Shown: piece after piece, positions 16,183 through 24,677 of the stretch
Layout: each line of letters opens with the position of its first letter
How positions within the stretch are numbered: the stretch's first letter is position 1
Origin: an uncultured Muribaculaceae bacterium
GTDB lineage: Bacteria; Bacteroidota; Bacteroidia; Bacteroidales; Muribaculaceae
DNA length: 64,000 nt
Assembly (NCBI GenBank): GCA_910578075.1
Contig: CAJTPK010000023.1
Span: 1 to 64,000 of the forward strand
Direction: 5' to 3'
Notes under the pieces: generated by a model
What the model saw: the letters and a program-made list of their open reading frames with translations, nothing else
What the model was told of the DNA's origin: nothing
Databases searched by the model: none
Position numbers and translations under genes: made by a program

Positions 16183-16247
16183 TTTTCTTTTGATTTTGGT
16201 TTTGAGGTGCTAGGGCCAATGGGACTAATGGGGCATCTGGGGCTACT
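16183..16247 (-). repeat. Intercistronic cassette copy B (four 9-bp units plus A-rich start region)
   Basis: Plus-strand units AGGGCCAAT (16212), GGGACTAAT (16221), GGGGCATCT (16230) and GGGGCTACT (16239) fill the space between the rseP stop (the CTA at 16243-16245 read as TAG) and the rlmI start. The same ACCAAAATCAAAAG tract as in copy A follows, just before the rlmI ATG. Confidence 0.85.
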
Positions 16248-17733
16248 TGAAGAGGCGCACGATATCCATGCCGTTGGCGTAGACAAGGAGCAGGATCAGC
16301 AGTGTCATACCAACGATCTGGGCACGCTCCATAAATTTCTCACTTGGCGGGCGACGGAATATCACCTCATATATAAGGAACATTACGTGTCCTCCGTCAA
16401 GAGCCGGGATGGGGAGTATATTCATGAAAGCGAGAGCCACCGAGAGGAAAGCCGCGATATTCCAGAACGCGATCCAGTCCCATTTCTCCGGGAATATGGA
16501 ACCGATGGAGCCGAATCCACCGATGCTGTTGGCACCCTCTTTGGTGAATACCATCTTCATCGATTTTGCATAGGAGGTGAGTTTTTCGGTTCCCATCTCC
16601 ACTCCGCGTGGAATCGACTGGAAGATATTATATCTGATCTCTTTGGTATTGAAGAAAGCCGATGGATTTATCTCAAGACCTACACCCATCTTGGAATTCT
16701 CAGACAGTTTCACGGCTGTAACCAATGTGTCGGTGCGTGCCTCATTATTACGGAGGATAGTGAAATTCACAGTCTGGTTGTTATGTCCTTGCAGTTCATG
16801 GAAGAACTCGTCGAGCGATGGTGTTGACACAGAATCAATCGCTATGATTTCATCACCTGCCTTGATACCGGCTTTGGCTGCACCTTCACCCGGCATTACT
16901 TGAGTGATGCGGGTAGGCATGCGGTAAGTGAAGAAGTTGATAGTTGCCGTGTCACTTTTTGCCTCATTGTCGAGGGCAAAGATAAATTTCTCAGGAATGG
17001 AGATAGAGACAGTGTCTTTGCCATCGCGCAACACACTGACCTCCTTCGCCTGGATCATCTTCAGACGCGCCTCTACCGGGTTTTCCAGTTTTTCGCCATC
17101 TGCCGTGAGGGGTATATCGCCGTTATGAAAGCCGATTTTACGCGCCTCTCCGGAGTAAGAGAATCCCATGCGGGCCTCCTGGACAGGCACATATTTCTCG
17201 CCTGTGGCATATACGAGTCCTGCATAGATGATTATAGCAAGAAGGAAATTGAAAAGCACACCTGCTATCATGATCAGAAGACGCTGCCATGCCGGCTTGG
17301 AACGGAATTCCCAGTCCTGGGCAGGCTTCTTCATCTGCTCGGTATCCATCGACTCGTCGATCATTCCGGAGATCTTGCAATAGCCTCCAAGTGGAAGCCA
17401 GCCAATGCCGTATTCGGTATCTCCCCAGAAGGATTTCTTCTTCTTTGAAACTGATGATGGGGCCAATGGGGCATCTGGGTCTGATGGGGCAACTGAGGAA
17501 TCAGGGGCAACTTCTGATTCGGCAGAATTCAGATTCTTTGTTTTACCGAGGCCTCCGATATATTTCTTTGGTTTCCATTTGAATAGTTCGGTCCAAGGAT
17601 CGAAAAATATATAGAATTTCTCCACTTTCACGCCGAATATACGTGCGAATAGGAAATGACCGAACTCATGAATTATAACGAGTATTGCGAATGCGAGAAT
17701 AAGCTGGACTGCTTTTATGAGAAATGTATCCAA
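16243..17733 (-). CDS. rseP: RseP-like site-2 protease with a repeat-encoded insert
   Basis: This 496-residue intramembrane zinc protease has HEFGH at about residues 22-26 in the first membrane helix, PDZ domain(s) in the middle (GEGAAKAGIKAGDEIIAIDS), and the second active-site helix with NILPIPALDGGH near residue 440. It should perform the second cut of anti-sigma factors or clear signal-peptide remnants. Residues 74-92 (VAP DSS VAP SDP DAP LAP triplets) come from six 9-bp units that resemble the intercistronic cassettes of the same operon. Family members have only a short loop there, followed by the WLPLGGY segment. Its neighbours dxr and the M23 protein are common companions in Bacteroidota. 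Confidence 0.93.
   Translation of the reverse strand: MDTFLIKAVQLILAFAILVIIHEFGHFLFARIFGVKVEKFYIFFDPWTELFKWKPKKYIGGLGKTKNLNSAESEVAPDSSVAPSDPDAPLAPSSVSKKKKSFWGDTEYGIGWLPLGGYCKISGMIDESMDTEQMKKPAQDWEFRSKPAWQRLLIMIAGVLFNFLLAIIIYAGLVYATGEKYVPVQEARMGFSYSGEARKIGFHNGDIPLTADGEKLENPVEARLKMIQAKEVSVLRDGKDTVSISIPEKFIFALDNEAKSDTATINFFTYRMPTRITQVMPGEGAAKAGIKAGDEIIAIDSVSTPSLDEFFHELQGHNNQTVNFTILRNNEARTDTLVTAVKLSENSKMGVGLEINPSAFFNTKEIRYNIFQSIPRGVEMGTEKLTSYAKSMKMVFTKEGANSIGGFGSIGSIFPEKWDWIAFWNIAAFLSVALAFMNILPIPALDGGHVMFLIYEVIFRRPPSEKFMERAQIVGMTLLILLLVYANGMDIVRLFK
17459..17512 (-). repeat. Six 9-bp units in frame inside rseP (cassette copy C)
   Basis: Plus-strand units GGGGCCAAT, GGGGCATCT, GGGTCTGAT, GGGGCAACT, GAGGAATCA and GGGGCAACT run with an exact 9-bp period. 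On the coding strand they give three-residue periods rich in Ala-Pro. The first two units are the same as units seen in the intercistronic copies. Confidence 0.88.
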
Positions 17734-17769
17734 TTTAAATATCTTTAATTGTTATTATTGATTTGATTC

Positions 17770-18942
17770 TTAGTGTATTTCGAAGCGTTTGAGTAGCTCC
17801 TCGGCACGTGCGCGTGCCTCTTCGTTTGTGGCAATAAGGTCATCGAGGGTGACATTGCCAATCAAAGGCGTTGTTTCCATAACACGGCTGACGAGTCGGG
17901 GCATGTCCATGAAGCGTATGCGGCGCTGCAGGAATGCCGCCACAGCTATCTCGTTGGCGGCATTAAGTATGCAAGGCATGTTGCCGCCGGTGGAAATAGC
18001 ATCGAAAGCATATTGCAGCAGCGGGAAGCGGGTGCGGTCCGGGGCTTCGAAAGTGAGGTTGGCATACTGATGAAGTTGCAGCGGTTCGCGCTTACTTTCC
18101 AGTCTGCCGGGGTAACCAAGTGCATATTGTATGGGGAGATGCATGTCGGGAACACCGAGCTGCGCCTTTATCGAGCCATCCTTATATTCCACCATAGAAT
18201 GCACTATCGACTGAGGATGAACCGCAATCTCGATATTTTCCGGATCGCAATCGAAAAGCCATCTTGCCTCGATCATCTCAAAACCTTTGTTCATCATCGA
18301 AGCTGAGTCTATGGTGACCTTAGCGCCCATGTCCCAGTTGGGATGGCGTAGGGCGTCATCGACGGTGACATTCTCCAATTCCTGCAGAGTTTTGGTGCGG
18401 AACGGTCCGCCGCTTGCCGTGAGGATGATTTTCCTCATGTCTGCTCTGTTCTCTCCCTCAAGGCATTGGAAGATTGCGGAATGCTCGCTATCCACAGGTA
18501 TTATCCTGGATTTGGAATCGCGTAGCAGGGTGGTTATCACCTCTCCTGCCACAACGAGGGTCTCCTTATTGGCAAGCGCGATAATCTTATCAGCCTTGAT
18601 GGCGCGTACGGTAGGTAAGAGGCCGCTGTATCCCACCATCGCCGTGACAACGATGTCGGCTTCCGGCATTTCCGCAGCTTCGGCTATCGATTCCTCTCCA
18701 GCTTCCACCTCGATGGGGAGATCGCTGAGAGCCTCGCGGAGCATCGGAAGAAACTCGCTGCGGGCTATGACAACACGACGGGGCATGAACTTGCGGGCCT
18801 GGGCTGCCAGCAGTTCCCAATTTCGTGCCGCAGTCAGGGCGACTGCGCGGAAACGGTCGGGATGCTCTTCGATTATGTCGAGAGTCTGGGTGCCGATGGA
18901 ACCGGTAGAGCCCAGAATCACAATATTTCTTATCTCACTCAT
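17770..18942 (-). CDS. dxr: 1-deoxy-D-xylulose 5-phosphate reductoisomerase
   Basis: This 390-residue protein is close to the usual family length. It converts DXP to 2-C-methyl-D-erythritol 4-phosphate with NADPH, the committing step of the MEP isoprenoid pathway. Visible markers are the nucleotide-binding GSTGSIGTQTLDII at residues 9-22, ALANKETLVVAGE (metal and substrate site), VDSEHSAIFQCL, TASGGPFR, and the flexible-loop region HPNWDMGAKVTIDSASMMNKG. It lies 37 bp upstream of rseP and 45 bp after the M23 gene in one operon. Confidence 0.97.
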   Translation of the reverse strand: MSEIRNIVILGSTGSIGTQTLDIIEEHPDRFRAVALTAARNWELLAAQARKFMPRRVVIARSEFLPMLREALSDLPIEVEAGEESIAEAAEMPEADIVVTAMVGYSGLLPTVRAIKADKIIALANKETLVVAGEVITTLLRDSKSRIIPVDSEHSAIFQCLEGENRADMRKIILTASGGPFRTKTLQELENVTVDDALRHPNWDMGAKVTIDSASMMNKGFEMIEARWLFDCDPENIEIAVHPQSIVHSMVEYKDGSIKAQLGVPDMHLPIQYALGYPGRLESKREPLQLHQYANLTFEAPDRTRFPLLQYAFDAISTGGNMPCILNAANEIAVAAFLQRRIRFMDMPRLVSRVMETTPLIGNVTLDDLIATNEEARARAEELLKRFEIH

Positions 18943-18986
18943 ATCTATAGGTCTCTATAGTTTAAATTACACGGGAATCACCGGCA

Positions 18987-19859
18987 TTACCGCCCCCTTG
19001 GAGCCTCAAACGGTATTTCTTTTGAAACAGTCGGTTCCGGATTCCCAATATAGTCATAAGGGATGACAGGCATGCCATTATGCCACATCATAACCTCGAC
19101 ATGTCTTCTTCCTTTTGCGTCAGGACGAGGTCCGAGGGAGAGTATCTGTCCGGCGAGCACATTGTCGCCAGCCGCCACCATCGGCGATCCGAGTCGTGCC
19201 AGTCGGGAGACAAAGCCTTTGGCATGCTGTATTATAATTACATATCCACCTTCACCGGGTGAATAGTAGGCAGCTAAGATAGAGCCGTCGGCAACACTCT
19301 TTACCGCTTCATCGGATGTCATTATGACTTTCCCTTTCTTCTCTGTGCGTGAGTTTGCCGAAAATATCCCGTTGTCGCTAAGCGGGGAAAACATCATGCC
19401 GTCGGCGGCCAGAGGGGCAAGCACGGAGATGTTGAATCTCTCGCGTTCCTCCATCGCATTGACGAATTTACGCTCAAGCGGAGAGGGGGGAAGGAGCGAG
19501 TCGGGGGAGAGTTCTCTCAGATTTGCCGTCATAGCAGCCGAATCCGTGGGCACTCTGGAAATATCGAACGTCTTGAGGATATTGTCGAGATATGTCTGGT
19601 TTTGCTCATAAACCCCGAGAATGGAGTCAAGACGCAGAATATTGTCTTCCGTGGCAGAGCGCTCCGACTGTTTCATATAGCCCGGGAGCAGAGTGCGTAA
19701 GGGTGTGGTCATCACGATCCCGCCTGCGATTAGGATGAGAATCACGACGGCTGCCGCAGCGGCTGCCGCGAGCCACCAAGGCGACAAGGTGATGTCGACA
19801 AGGTTTTCAAGCCTTGATTCATCTTCGATCCTTATGCGATATTTAGGATGACGTTTCAT
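18987..19859 (-). CDS. Membrane-anchored M23/LytM-domain protein, probably catalytically degenerate
   Basis: This 290-residue protein has a short cytoplasmic N-terminus, one membrane helix (about residues 29-50), a coiled segment (about 65-140) and a C-terminal LytM-type beta domain (GSILAAYYSPGEGGYVIIIQHAKGFVSRLARLG, then VEVMMWHNGMPVIPYDYI). In active M23 endopeptidases the C-terminal strand carries HxH. Here the matching place reads HVEVMMW, with no second His, and the usual HxxxD zinc ligand pattern is not visible either. It may therefore act like EnvC/NlpD, as a non-catalytic activator of amidases. It is the first gene of the operon that includes dxr and rseP. Confidence 0.82.
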   Translation of the reverse strand: MKRHPKYRIRIEDESRLENLVDITLSPWWLAAAAAAAVVILILIAGGIVMTTPLRTLLPGYMKQSERSATEDNILRLDSILGVYEQNQTYLDNILKTFDISRVPTDSAAMTANLRELSPDSLLPPSPLERKFVNAMEERERFNISVLAPLAADGMMFSPLSDNGIFSANSRTEKKGKVIMTSDEAVKSVADGSILAAYYSPGEGGYVIIIQHAKGFVSRLARLGSPMVAAGDNVLAGQILSLGPRPDAKGRRHVEVMMWHNGMPVIPYDYIGNPEPTVSKEIPFEAPRGR

Positions 19860-20059
19860 GAAACGGATTCAAAAAATTCCTATTGCGAAATTAATGAAAA
19901 TAAGTGATATGATAAGGGATTGGAAGATTTTTTTGTGATATTAGCGCAAATTTTGCCATTCCGGAGCAAACAAAATTTTTCCCTGCAGTGTTAGATATAT
20001 AAAAATTGCAAAAAACAATTTATAAAGATTTAAATTTACCTATCTTAAATTAATATTTT

Positions 20060-21310
20060 ATGAAAACAAGGAATCTTTACTACGCTATCGCACTATGTGC
20101 CGGAACAGCCGCTTTTGCTCTTCCCGCCAGTGCACAGGATGTTTTCGTTGACGAAGCCACAACAGTGACTGAGTTCACATGCGACAACACCACACACTAT
20201 TTCTCCAATTGGCGTAACAATTGGTTTATCGAAGTCGAGGCAGGTATCAACCAGCCCTTCGTGGAGCGAGGCAACCGCCACACACCCGGTGACAATGTGA
20301 ACCACCGCAAGATGACGCTCACATATGGTCTTGGTTTCGGCCGCTGGGTATCTCCCTATGTCGGTTTCCGCATCAAGGCTCTTGGAGGCCCGCTTCACTG
20401 GGATAATCCTACACAGCCTGACCTCGCCAACGGATGGAGCCGCGCGAAGCATGTTAATCTTCAGGCAGAGTTCATGTGGGATATGTTCAACTCTCTCGGT
20501 GGAGTTAATGACAACCGCGTATTCTCTATCATTCCTTTCGTAGGTCTCGGTGGTGACGCTACCTGGGACTTCAGAAATGCACAGGGTGGAGAACCTGCAG
20601 GAACAAACGTTTATGCCAAGGATGGCAAGGCAAAGAGAATAGCCTGGTCGCTTCCTGTATCGGCAGGTCTGCAGTTCCGCTTCCGTCTCTGCGAATATGT
20701 TGATTTCTTCGCTGAAGCACGCGCATCTTTCTATGCTGATACCTGGAACAACAGCGTGAAAGGCAATTCAATTGATGCTGACGTAGCCGTTGTCGGTGGT
20801 TTCAACTTCAATATCGGTGGCCGTCACTTCAACAAATTCAACGAATGCACTTATGTATCACAGATTGCTGCCCTCAACGGTCAGGTCAACGATCTCCGCG
20901 CACAGCTTCTCGCATGTGGTGCCGAGGTTGCCAACCTCCAGTCGCAGCTTCCTTGCCCCGAGCCCGTTCAGAAAGATTGTGTGAACGCACCTCTTATGAC
21001 TACTGTCCGCTTCACAATCAACTCCGACAAGATCATGCCTACAGAGGAAGTGAATGTCTACAACATGGCAGAATGGCTCAAGGCTAATCCTGAAGAGAAA
21101 GTTGTCATCTGCGGTTATGCCGACAAAGATACCGGTACATCCGAATACAACATGGAGCTTTCAGAGAAACGTGCCAACGCAGTTGCCGACGCACTTGTCA
21201 ACACTTACGGCATCAGCCGCGACCGTTTGACAATCAAATATGACGGCTCATCAGTTCAGCCTTACAGCACAAATGACTGGAACCGTATCGTGATCTTCAC
21301 CCAGAAATAA
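20060..21310 (+). CDS. OmpA-family outer membrane protein
   Basis: This 416-residue protein has a signal peptide ending near ASA-Q (residues 1-25), an N-terminal beta-barrel (about 40-265, many aromatic strands), a short heptad-like linker (ALNGQVNDLRAQLLACGAEVANLQSQL), a Cys-containing hinge, and a C-terminal OmpA peptidoglycan-binding domain (VRFTINSDKIMPTEEVNVYNMAEWL; GYADKDTGTSEYNMELSEKRANAVADAL; NRIVIF). It should link the outer membrane to peptidoglycan. It is monocistronic, with an A+T-rich upstream region and its own terminator. Strong codon bias and regular structure suggest high expression. Confidence 0.93.
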   Translation: MKTRNLYYAIALCAGTAAFALPASAQDVFVDEATTVTEFTCDNTTHYFSNWRNNWFIEVEAGINQPFVERGNRHTPGDNVNHRKMTLTYGLGFGRWVSPYVGFRIKALGGPLHWDNPTQPDLANGWSRAKHVNLQAEFMWDMFNSLGGVNDNRVFSIIPFVGLGGDATWDFRNAQGGEPAGTNVYAKDGKAKRIAWSLPVSAGLQFRFRLCEYVDFFAEARASFYADTWNNSVKGNSIDADVAVVGGFNFNIGGRHFNKFNECTYVSQIAALNGQVNDLRAQLLACGAEVANLQSQLPCPEPVQKDCVNAPLMTTVRFTINSDKIMPTEEVNVYNMAEWLKANPEEKVVICGYADKDTGTSEYNMELSEKRANAVADALVNTYGISRDRLTIKYDGSSVQPYSTNDWNRIVIFTQK

Positions 21311-21364
21311 AGATAAGTTTTAAAGTCAGGTAAAGATAATAATATAATTCTTCGTAACGACAGG

Positions 21365-21394
21365 GAGGCTCCGCCACGGCGGAGTCTCTTTTTT
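21365..21394 (+). terminator. Terminator after the OmpA gene
   Basis: GAGGCTCCGCC (21365-21375) and GGCGGAGTCTC (21378-21388) pair with one G-T wobble around a tight loop and are followed by TTTTTT. This is a standard intrinsic terminator 55 bp after the stop codon. Confidence 0.88.
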
Positions 21395-21430
21395 GTGGTT
21401 GTAGAACATAAAAAAATAGTTGGGAATTAT

Positions 21431-21461
21431 TTTGTGGAGTTAAATAAAGTTTGTAAGTTTG
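21431..21461 (+). promoter_or_regulatory. gdhA promoter (TTTG-N19-TAAGTTTG)
   Basis: TTTG at 21431-21434 and TAAGTTTG at 21454-21461 with a 19-nt spacer match the Bacteroides consensus exactly. The start would be near 21468, giving gdhA a leader of about 290 nt. This is the best promoter match in the interval. Confidence 0.72.
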
Positions 21462-21475
21462 CAACATTGAAAGGA

Positions 21476-21624
21476 GAGCGGGCTGAAGCCCGCTCGCGGG
21501 ACAAATATTGATGACCCGGAGATTCTGGATTTACGATTTCGGATTCAGATTCGCTATTCTGGATTCCGATTTTGGATTCTGACTCGCGATTTAATCGGAT
21601 TCGCGATTTTAATCGGATTCCGGT
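21476..21624 (+). repeat. gdhA leader: GC-rich hairpin followed by degenerate GGATTC repeats
   Basis: GAGCGGGCT/AGCCCGCTC (21476-21484 with 21487-21495) forms a 9-bp hairpin with a two-base gap, near the predicted 5' end of the transcript. From 21518 to 21624 the sequence is an irregular tandem of GGATTC-nGATTT blocks, at least six copies of GGATT with 14-23 bp spacing. There is no coding frame in the 447 bp between the two genes. The repeat could affect leader folding, or it could be a neutral minisatellite. Confidence 0.65.
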
Positions 21625-21757
21625 TGATTTGACCGCTTTCCTGACAATAGCGTAATATGAAGCAGAATGATAGTTGATTTCCGCTGATTAAAATTTTAGG
21701 AATTTAATCAAAAAATAAAATATAATTAAATCTAACCATAAGTCTAAAAAGTTTATC

Positions 21758-23095
21758 ATGAACATTAATGAAATCATGGCCAACCTTGAGGCCAAACATC
21801 CCGGTGAAAAAGAATATCTTCAGGCTGTGAAGGAGGTACTCCTTTCAGTGGAGGAAGTTTACAACCAGCATCCCGAGTTTGAGAAAGCAAAAATCATCGA
21901 GAGAATGGTTGAGCCGGATCGTATCTTTACATTCCGTGTATCCTGGGTTGATGACAAAGGCGAGGTGCAGAACAACATCGGCTATCGCGTGCAGTTCAAC
22001 AACGCTATCGGTCCCTACAAGGGAGGTATCCGTTTCCATGCTTCTGTAAACCTTTCCATACTTAAATTCCTCGGTTTCGAGCAGACTTTCAAAAACGCTC
22101 TCACCACTCTTCCGATGGGTGGCGGCAAGGGCGGTTCAGATTTCAGCCCCCGCGGCAAGAGCGATGCAGAGATCATGCGTTTCTGCCAGGCTTTCATCCT
22201 TGAACTCTGGCGTAACCTTGGTCCGGACCGTGACGTTCCAGCAGGCGATATAGGTGTTGGCGGACGTGAGGTAGGCTACATGTATGGCATGTATAAGAAA
22301 CTTGCCCGCGAGAATACAGGAACATTCACCGGCAAGGGTCTCTCATTCGGTGGAAGCCGTATCCGTCCCGAGGCTACAGGTTTCGGCGCTCTCTATTATA
22401 CAGTTCAGATGCTTGCTGACCTTGGCACAGATATCAAGGGCAAGACTATCGCTATCTCCGGTTTCGGTAACGTGGCATGGGGTGCGGCTACAAAGGCTAC
22501 CCAGCTCGGCGGTAAGGTTGTGACTATCTCCGGTCCTGACGGATATATCTATGATCCCGCAGGTCTTGATGCAGAGAAGATCGAGTATATGCTCGAACTC
22601 CGTGCTTCAGGCAATGATATTGTAGCTCCTTACGCTGATAAATTCCCCGGCTCAACATTCTTCGCAGGTAAGAAACCATGGGAGCAGAAAGTGGATATCG
22701 CACTTCCTTGCGCAACTCAGAACGAGCTTAACGGAGAGGATGCAAAACAGCTTGTTGCAAACAATGTCCTTCTCGTTGCTGAGGTTTCTAACATGGGTTG
22801 CACTCCGGAGGCTATCGATACATTCATCGCCAACAAGATTCCTTACGGTCCCGGTAAGGCTGTGAATGCCGGTGGTGTGGCTGTTTCCGGTCTTGAGATG
22901 ACTCAGGATGCCGAGCACATCCAGTGGACAGAGGCTCAGGTTGACGAGAAACTTCACCAGATCATGCACGACATCCATGAGGCTTGCGTTGAGCATGGCA
23001 AGCAGCCCGATGGCTATATCAACTATATGAAGGGTGCTAACATCGCCGGCTTCCTTAAGGTTGCCGATGCAATGATGGCACAGGGTATCATCTGA
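21758..23095 (+). CDS. gdhA: Glutamate dehydrogenase (NADP-type)
   Basis: This 445-residue protein has the length and motifs of hexameric bacterial GDH: GYRVQFNNAIGPYKGGIRFH with the substrate Lys, TTLPMGGGKGGSDFSP with the catalytic Lys, GDIGVGGREVGYMYG, and the dinucleotide fold ISGFGNVAWGA. It assimilates ammonium into 2-oxoglutarate. In Bacteroides it is a main ammonium entry point. The neighbourhood (aspartase, asparaginase, urea transporter) fits a nitrogen-rich lifestyle. A strong promoter lies ~290 nt upstream of the start and a terminator follows. Confidence 0.97.
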   Translation: MNINEIMANLEAKHPGEKEYLQAVKEVLLSVEEVYNQHPEFEKAKIIERMVEPDRIFTFRVSWVDDKGEVQNNIGYRVQFNNAIGPYKGGIRFHASVNLSILKFLGFEQTFKNALTTLPMGGGKGGSDFSPRGKSDAEIMRFCQAFILELWRNLGPDRDVPAGDIGVGGREVGYMYGMYKKLARENTGTFTGKGLSFGGSRIRPEATGFGALYYTVQMLADLGTDIKGKTIAISGFGNVAWGAATKATQLGGKVVTISGPDGYIYDPAGLDAEKIEYMLELRASGNDIVAPYADKFPGSTFFAGKKPWEQKVDIALPCATQNELNGEDAKQLVANNVLLVAEVSNMGCTPEAIDTFIANKIPYGPGKAVNAGGVAVSGLEMTQDAEHIQWTEAQVDEKLHQIMHDIHEACVEHGKQPDGYINYMKGANIAGFLKVADAMMAQGII

Positions 23096-23118
23096 TAAAC
23101 TATACCTAACATAAATAG

Positions 23119-23155
23119 AAAAGGGGAGCGGACTGTGTGGTCAGTTCCCCTTTTT
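23119..23155. terminator. Bidirectional terminator between gdhA and the thioesterase gene
   Basis: AAGGGGA (from 23121) pairs with TTCCCCTT (23145-23152), with additional GACTG/GGTC pairing inside. The plus strand continues with TTTTT and the minus strand with TTTTC. The genes on both sides converge on it. Confidence 0.8.
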
Positions 23156-23200
23156 CATGTTTTATCGGTTTGAAGCGGGAATGTCTTGATGCAATATGTG

Positions 23201-23983
23201 TTATTGGCGTGGTGATAATGAAAGTCTTGCGAATATCACCGGACGATTGTCTTTTCGTGAGAAGAGAGAGTACGCTGAGTCAAGGGATGTGTAGTCGTGA
23301 CGTAGAATGTCGACAGTATCACCGAAGCTACCCTCATGCAGGAATGACATTTCAAGCCGTTTTACGAAATGCTTGTCGAAATCATCCAATGAATACCGGT
23401 TGAGAAGTAACGTGACGTATCTCACCGTATTGACATGTCGATAGAAATCTATGTCATTATATTTGAAAGTATATTGCTCCTCTTTGACAGATGCTTTCAA
23501 TGCTCTTGCCGGAACTTCGCTTTGCGGGGTATCGAAGGGGAGAATCTCCACATGCTTGGCTTGCGGAGCTATGGGACATTCGCGGTCAGGTACGGAATTC
23601 TCAGGAAGTGTAAGATGCGACAGACCGAAGTTTTCGTGGGTTTTCATGTCGAGAACCATCCATACGGTGCGAGCATATCCCATGGCGTTTCCATACTGAT
23701 CCTCGATTTCAAAGTCTCGTGTTGAGAAATGGCGGTTCCAATTTTCAACCCATGTTGAAATTTTATATGAAGTGTTGCATTTCGGATAGCGGGACATCTC
23801 TATTGTGAGCCTTGAAAGCACCCATCCTGCACCAAGATCAGCCATTGAAGGATTTCCGATGCCCAGAGAATTTGCATGAGCTGTAGCTATCTCTATAATG
23901 TTGCTGACGAGTATATTTACAGCAAGCTCGCCCTCCGGATTCGAGTCGTTGGCAGAATTGAAGAATGTTTGAGTGTATATCAT
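23201..23983 (-). CDS. Acyl-ACP thioesterase
   Basis: This 260-residue protein has two hotdog domains, as in the bacterial/plant acyl-ACP thioesterase family: the first contains GAGWVLSRLTIEMSRYPKCNTSYKISTWVENWNRHFSTRDFEI, the second YTFKYNDIDFYRHVNTVRYVTLLLN, where Asn/His of the catalytic site lie. It releases fatty acids from ACP in the cytoplasm and so sets chain length or free fatty acid supply. It is the last gene of the 34137-23201 operon, 41 bp after the HAD phosphatase. Confidence 0.88.
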   Translation of the reverse strand: MIYTQTFFNSANDSNPEGELAVNILVSNIIEIATAHANSLGIGNPSMADLGAGWVLSRLTIEMSRYPKCNTSYKISTWVENWNRHFSTRDFEIEDQYGNAMGYARTVWMVLDMKTHENFGLSHLTLPENSVPDRECPIAPQAKHVEILPFDTPQSEVPARALKASVKEEQYTFKYNDIDFYRHVNTVRYVTLLLNRYSLDDFDKHFVKRLEMSFLHEGSFGDTVDILRHDYTSLDSAYSLFSRKDNRPVIFARLSLSPRQ

Positions 23984-24024
23984 GTAAGACTGGATTATTT
24001 TAAGAAACGTACTATGATATTATC

Positions 24025-24672
24025 TTAAAATCCTGCGATTGTGAGAATTTCCGCGGGGTCAGATACGATATGGTCGGCATATGCACCGCGCAGTTCCGAC
24101 ATCGGACGGAAACCCCAGGTGACACCTACAGACTCCACGCAGGCGCGTCTTGCTGTCTCTATGTCAACAGCGGAATCGCCTACGAAAAGTACATCTGCCT
24201 TTGGTGTGGGATGTTCGTTTAAAGCGGCGAATACGATGGAGGGATCCGGTTTCACTGGACGGTCGTCTGTCTGTCCGAGAATTGCGACAAACGGTATGTC
24301 CGGGAAGAAATGGGGTATTATCTTATCCACTGCCGCCTGATATTTATTGGTGGCAACAGCTATGGCAACTCCGTTTTCATGCAATTTTGCAAGAAGCTCC
24401 GGGATTCCGGGATAAGGCGCTGTGTGATCTGTGGAATGCTCATCATAATATTGCCGGAAAAGATTGAGCAGACGTTCTACAGTTTCCTGATCCGCATCCG
24501 GCTCGGCTCTTTCGATAAGTTTCCGCACACCATTGCCAACCATATAGTTGTATGTGGCAAGAGCATGTTCGGAATATCCCAATGTGCGCAGTGCGTAATT
24601 ACATGCATCTCCAAGATCGGCGATGGTGTTCAGCAGAGTGCCGTCAAGATCGAATATCACTAATTTCTTCAT
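24025..24672 (-). CDS. HAD-family phosphatase (Gph/MupP-like)
   Basis: The start at 24672 gives 215 residues beginning MKKLVIFDLDGTLLNT, the HAD motif I with nucleophile and acid Asp. Motif II (AIAVATNK) is near residue 105, motif III Lys in VKPDP near 144 and motif IV FVGDSAVDIETA near 160-171. An in-frame ATG at 24747 would prepend 25 residues and overlap tamL, so it is not preferred. Annotated phosphoglycolate phosphatases of this type include MupP, the MurNAc-6-phosphate phosphatase of peptidoglycan recycling. With an AmpG-like permease and an amidase-fold protein in the same operon that role deserves weight, but the substrate cannot be read from sequence. Confidence 0.88.
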   Translation of the reverse strand: MKKLVIFDLDGTLLNTIADLGDACNYALRTLGYSEHALATYNYMVGNGVRKLIERAEPDADQETVERLLNLFRQYYDEHSTDHTAPYPGIPELLAKLHENGVAIAVATNKYQAAVDKIIPHFFPDIPFVAILGQTDDRPVKPDPSIVFAALNEHPTPKADVLFVGDSAVDIETARRACVESVGVTWGFRPMSELRGAYADHIVSDPAEILTIAGF

Positions 24673-24677
24673 AATTG

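Noticed and set aside
16207..16827. 206-codon plus-strand frame over the end of rseP
   Set aside because: It is antisense to the conserved second active-site region of RseP and has no domain of its own.
18287..19066. 259-codon plus-strand frame over dxr
   Set aside because: It is the complement of dxr, Ser/Arg-rich with no family features. dxr motifs are complete on the other strand.
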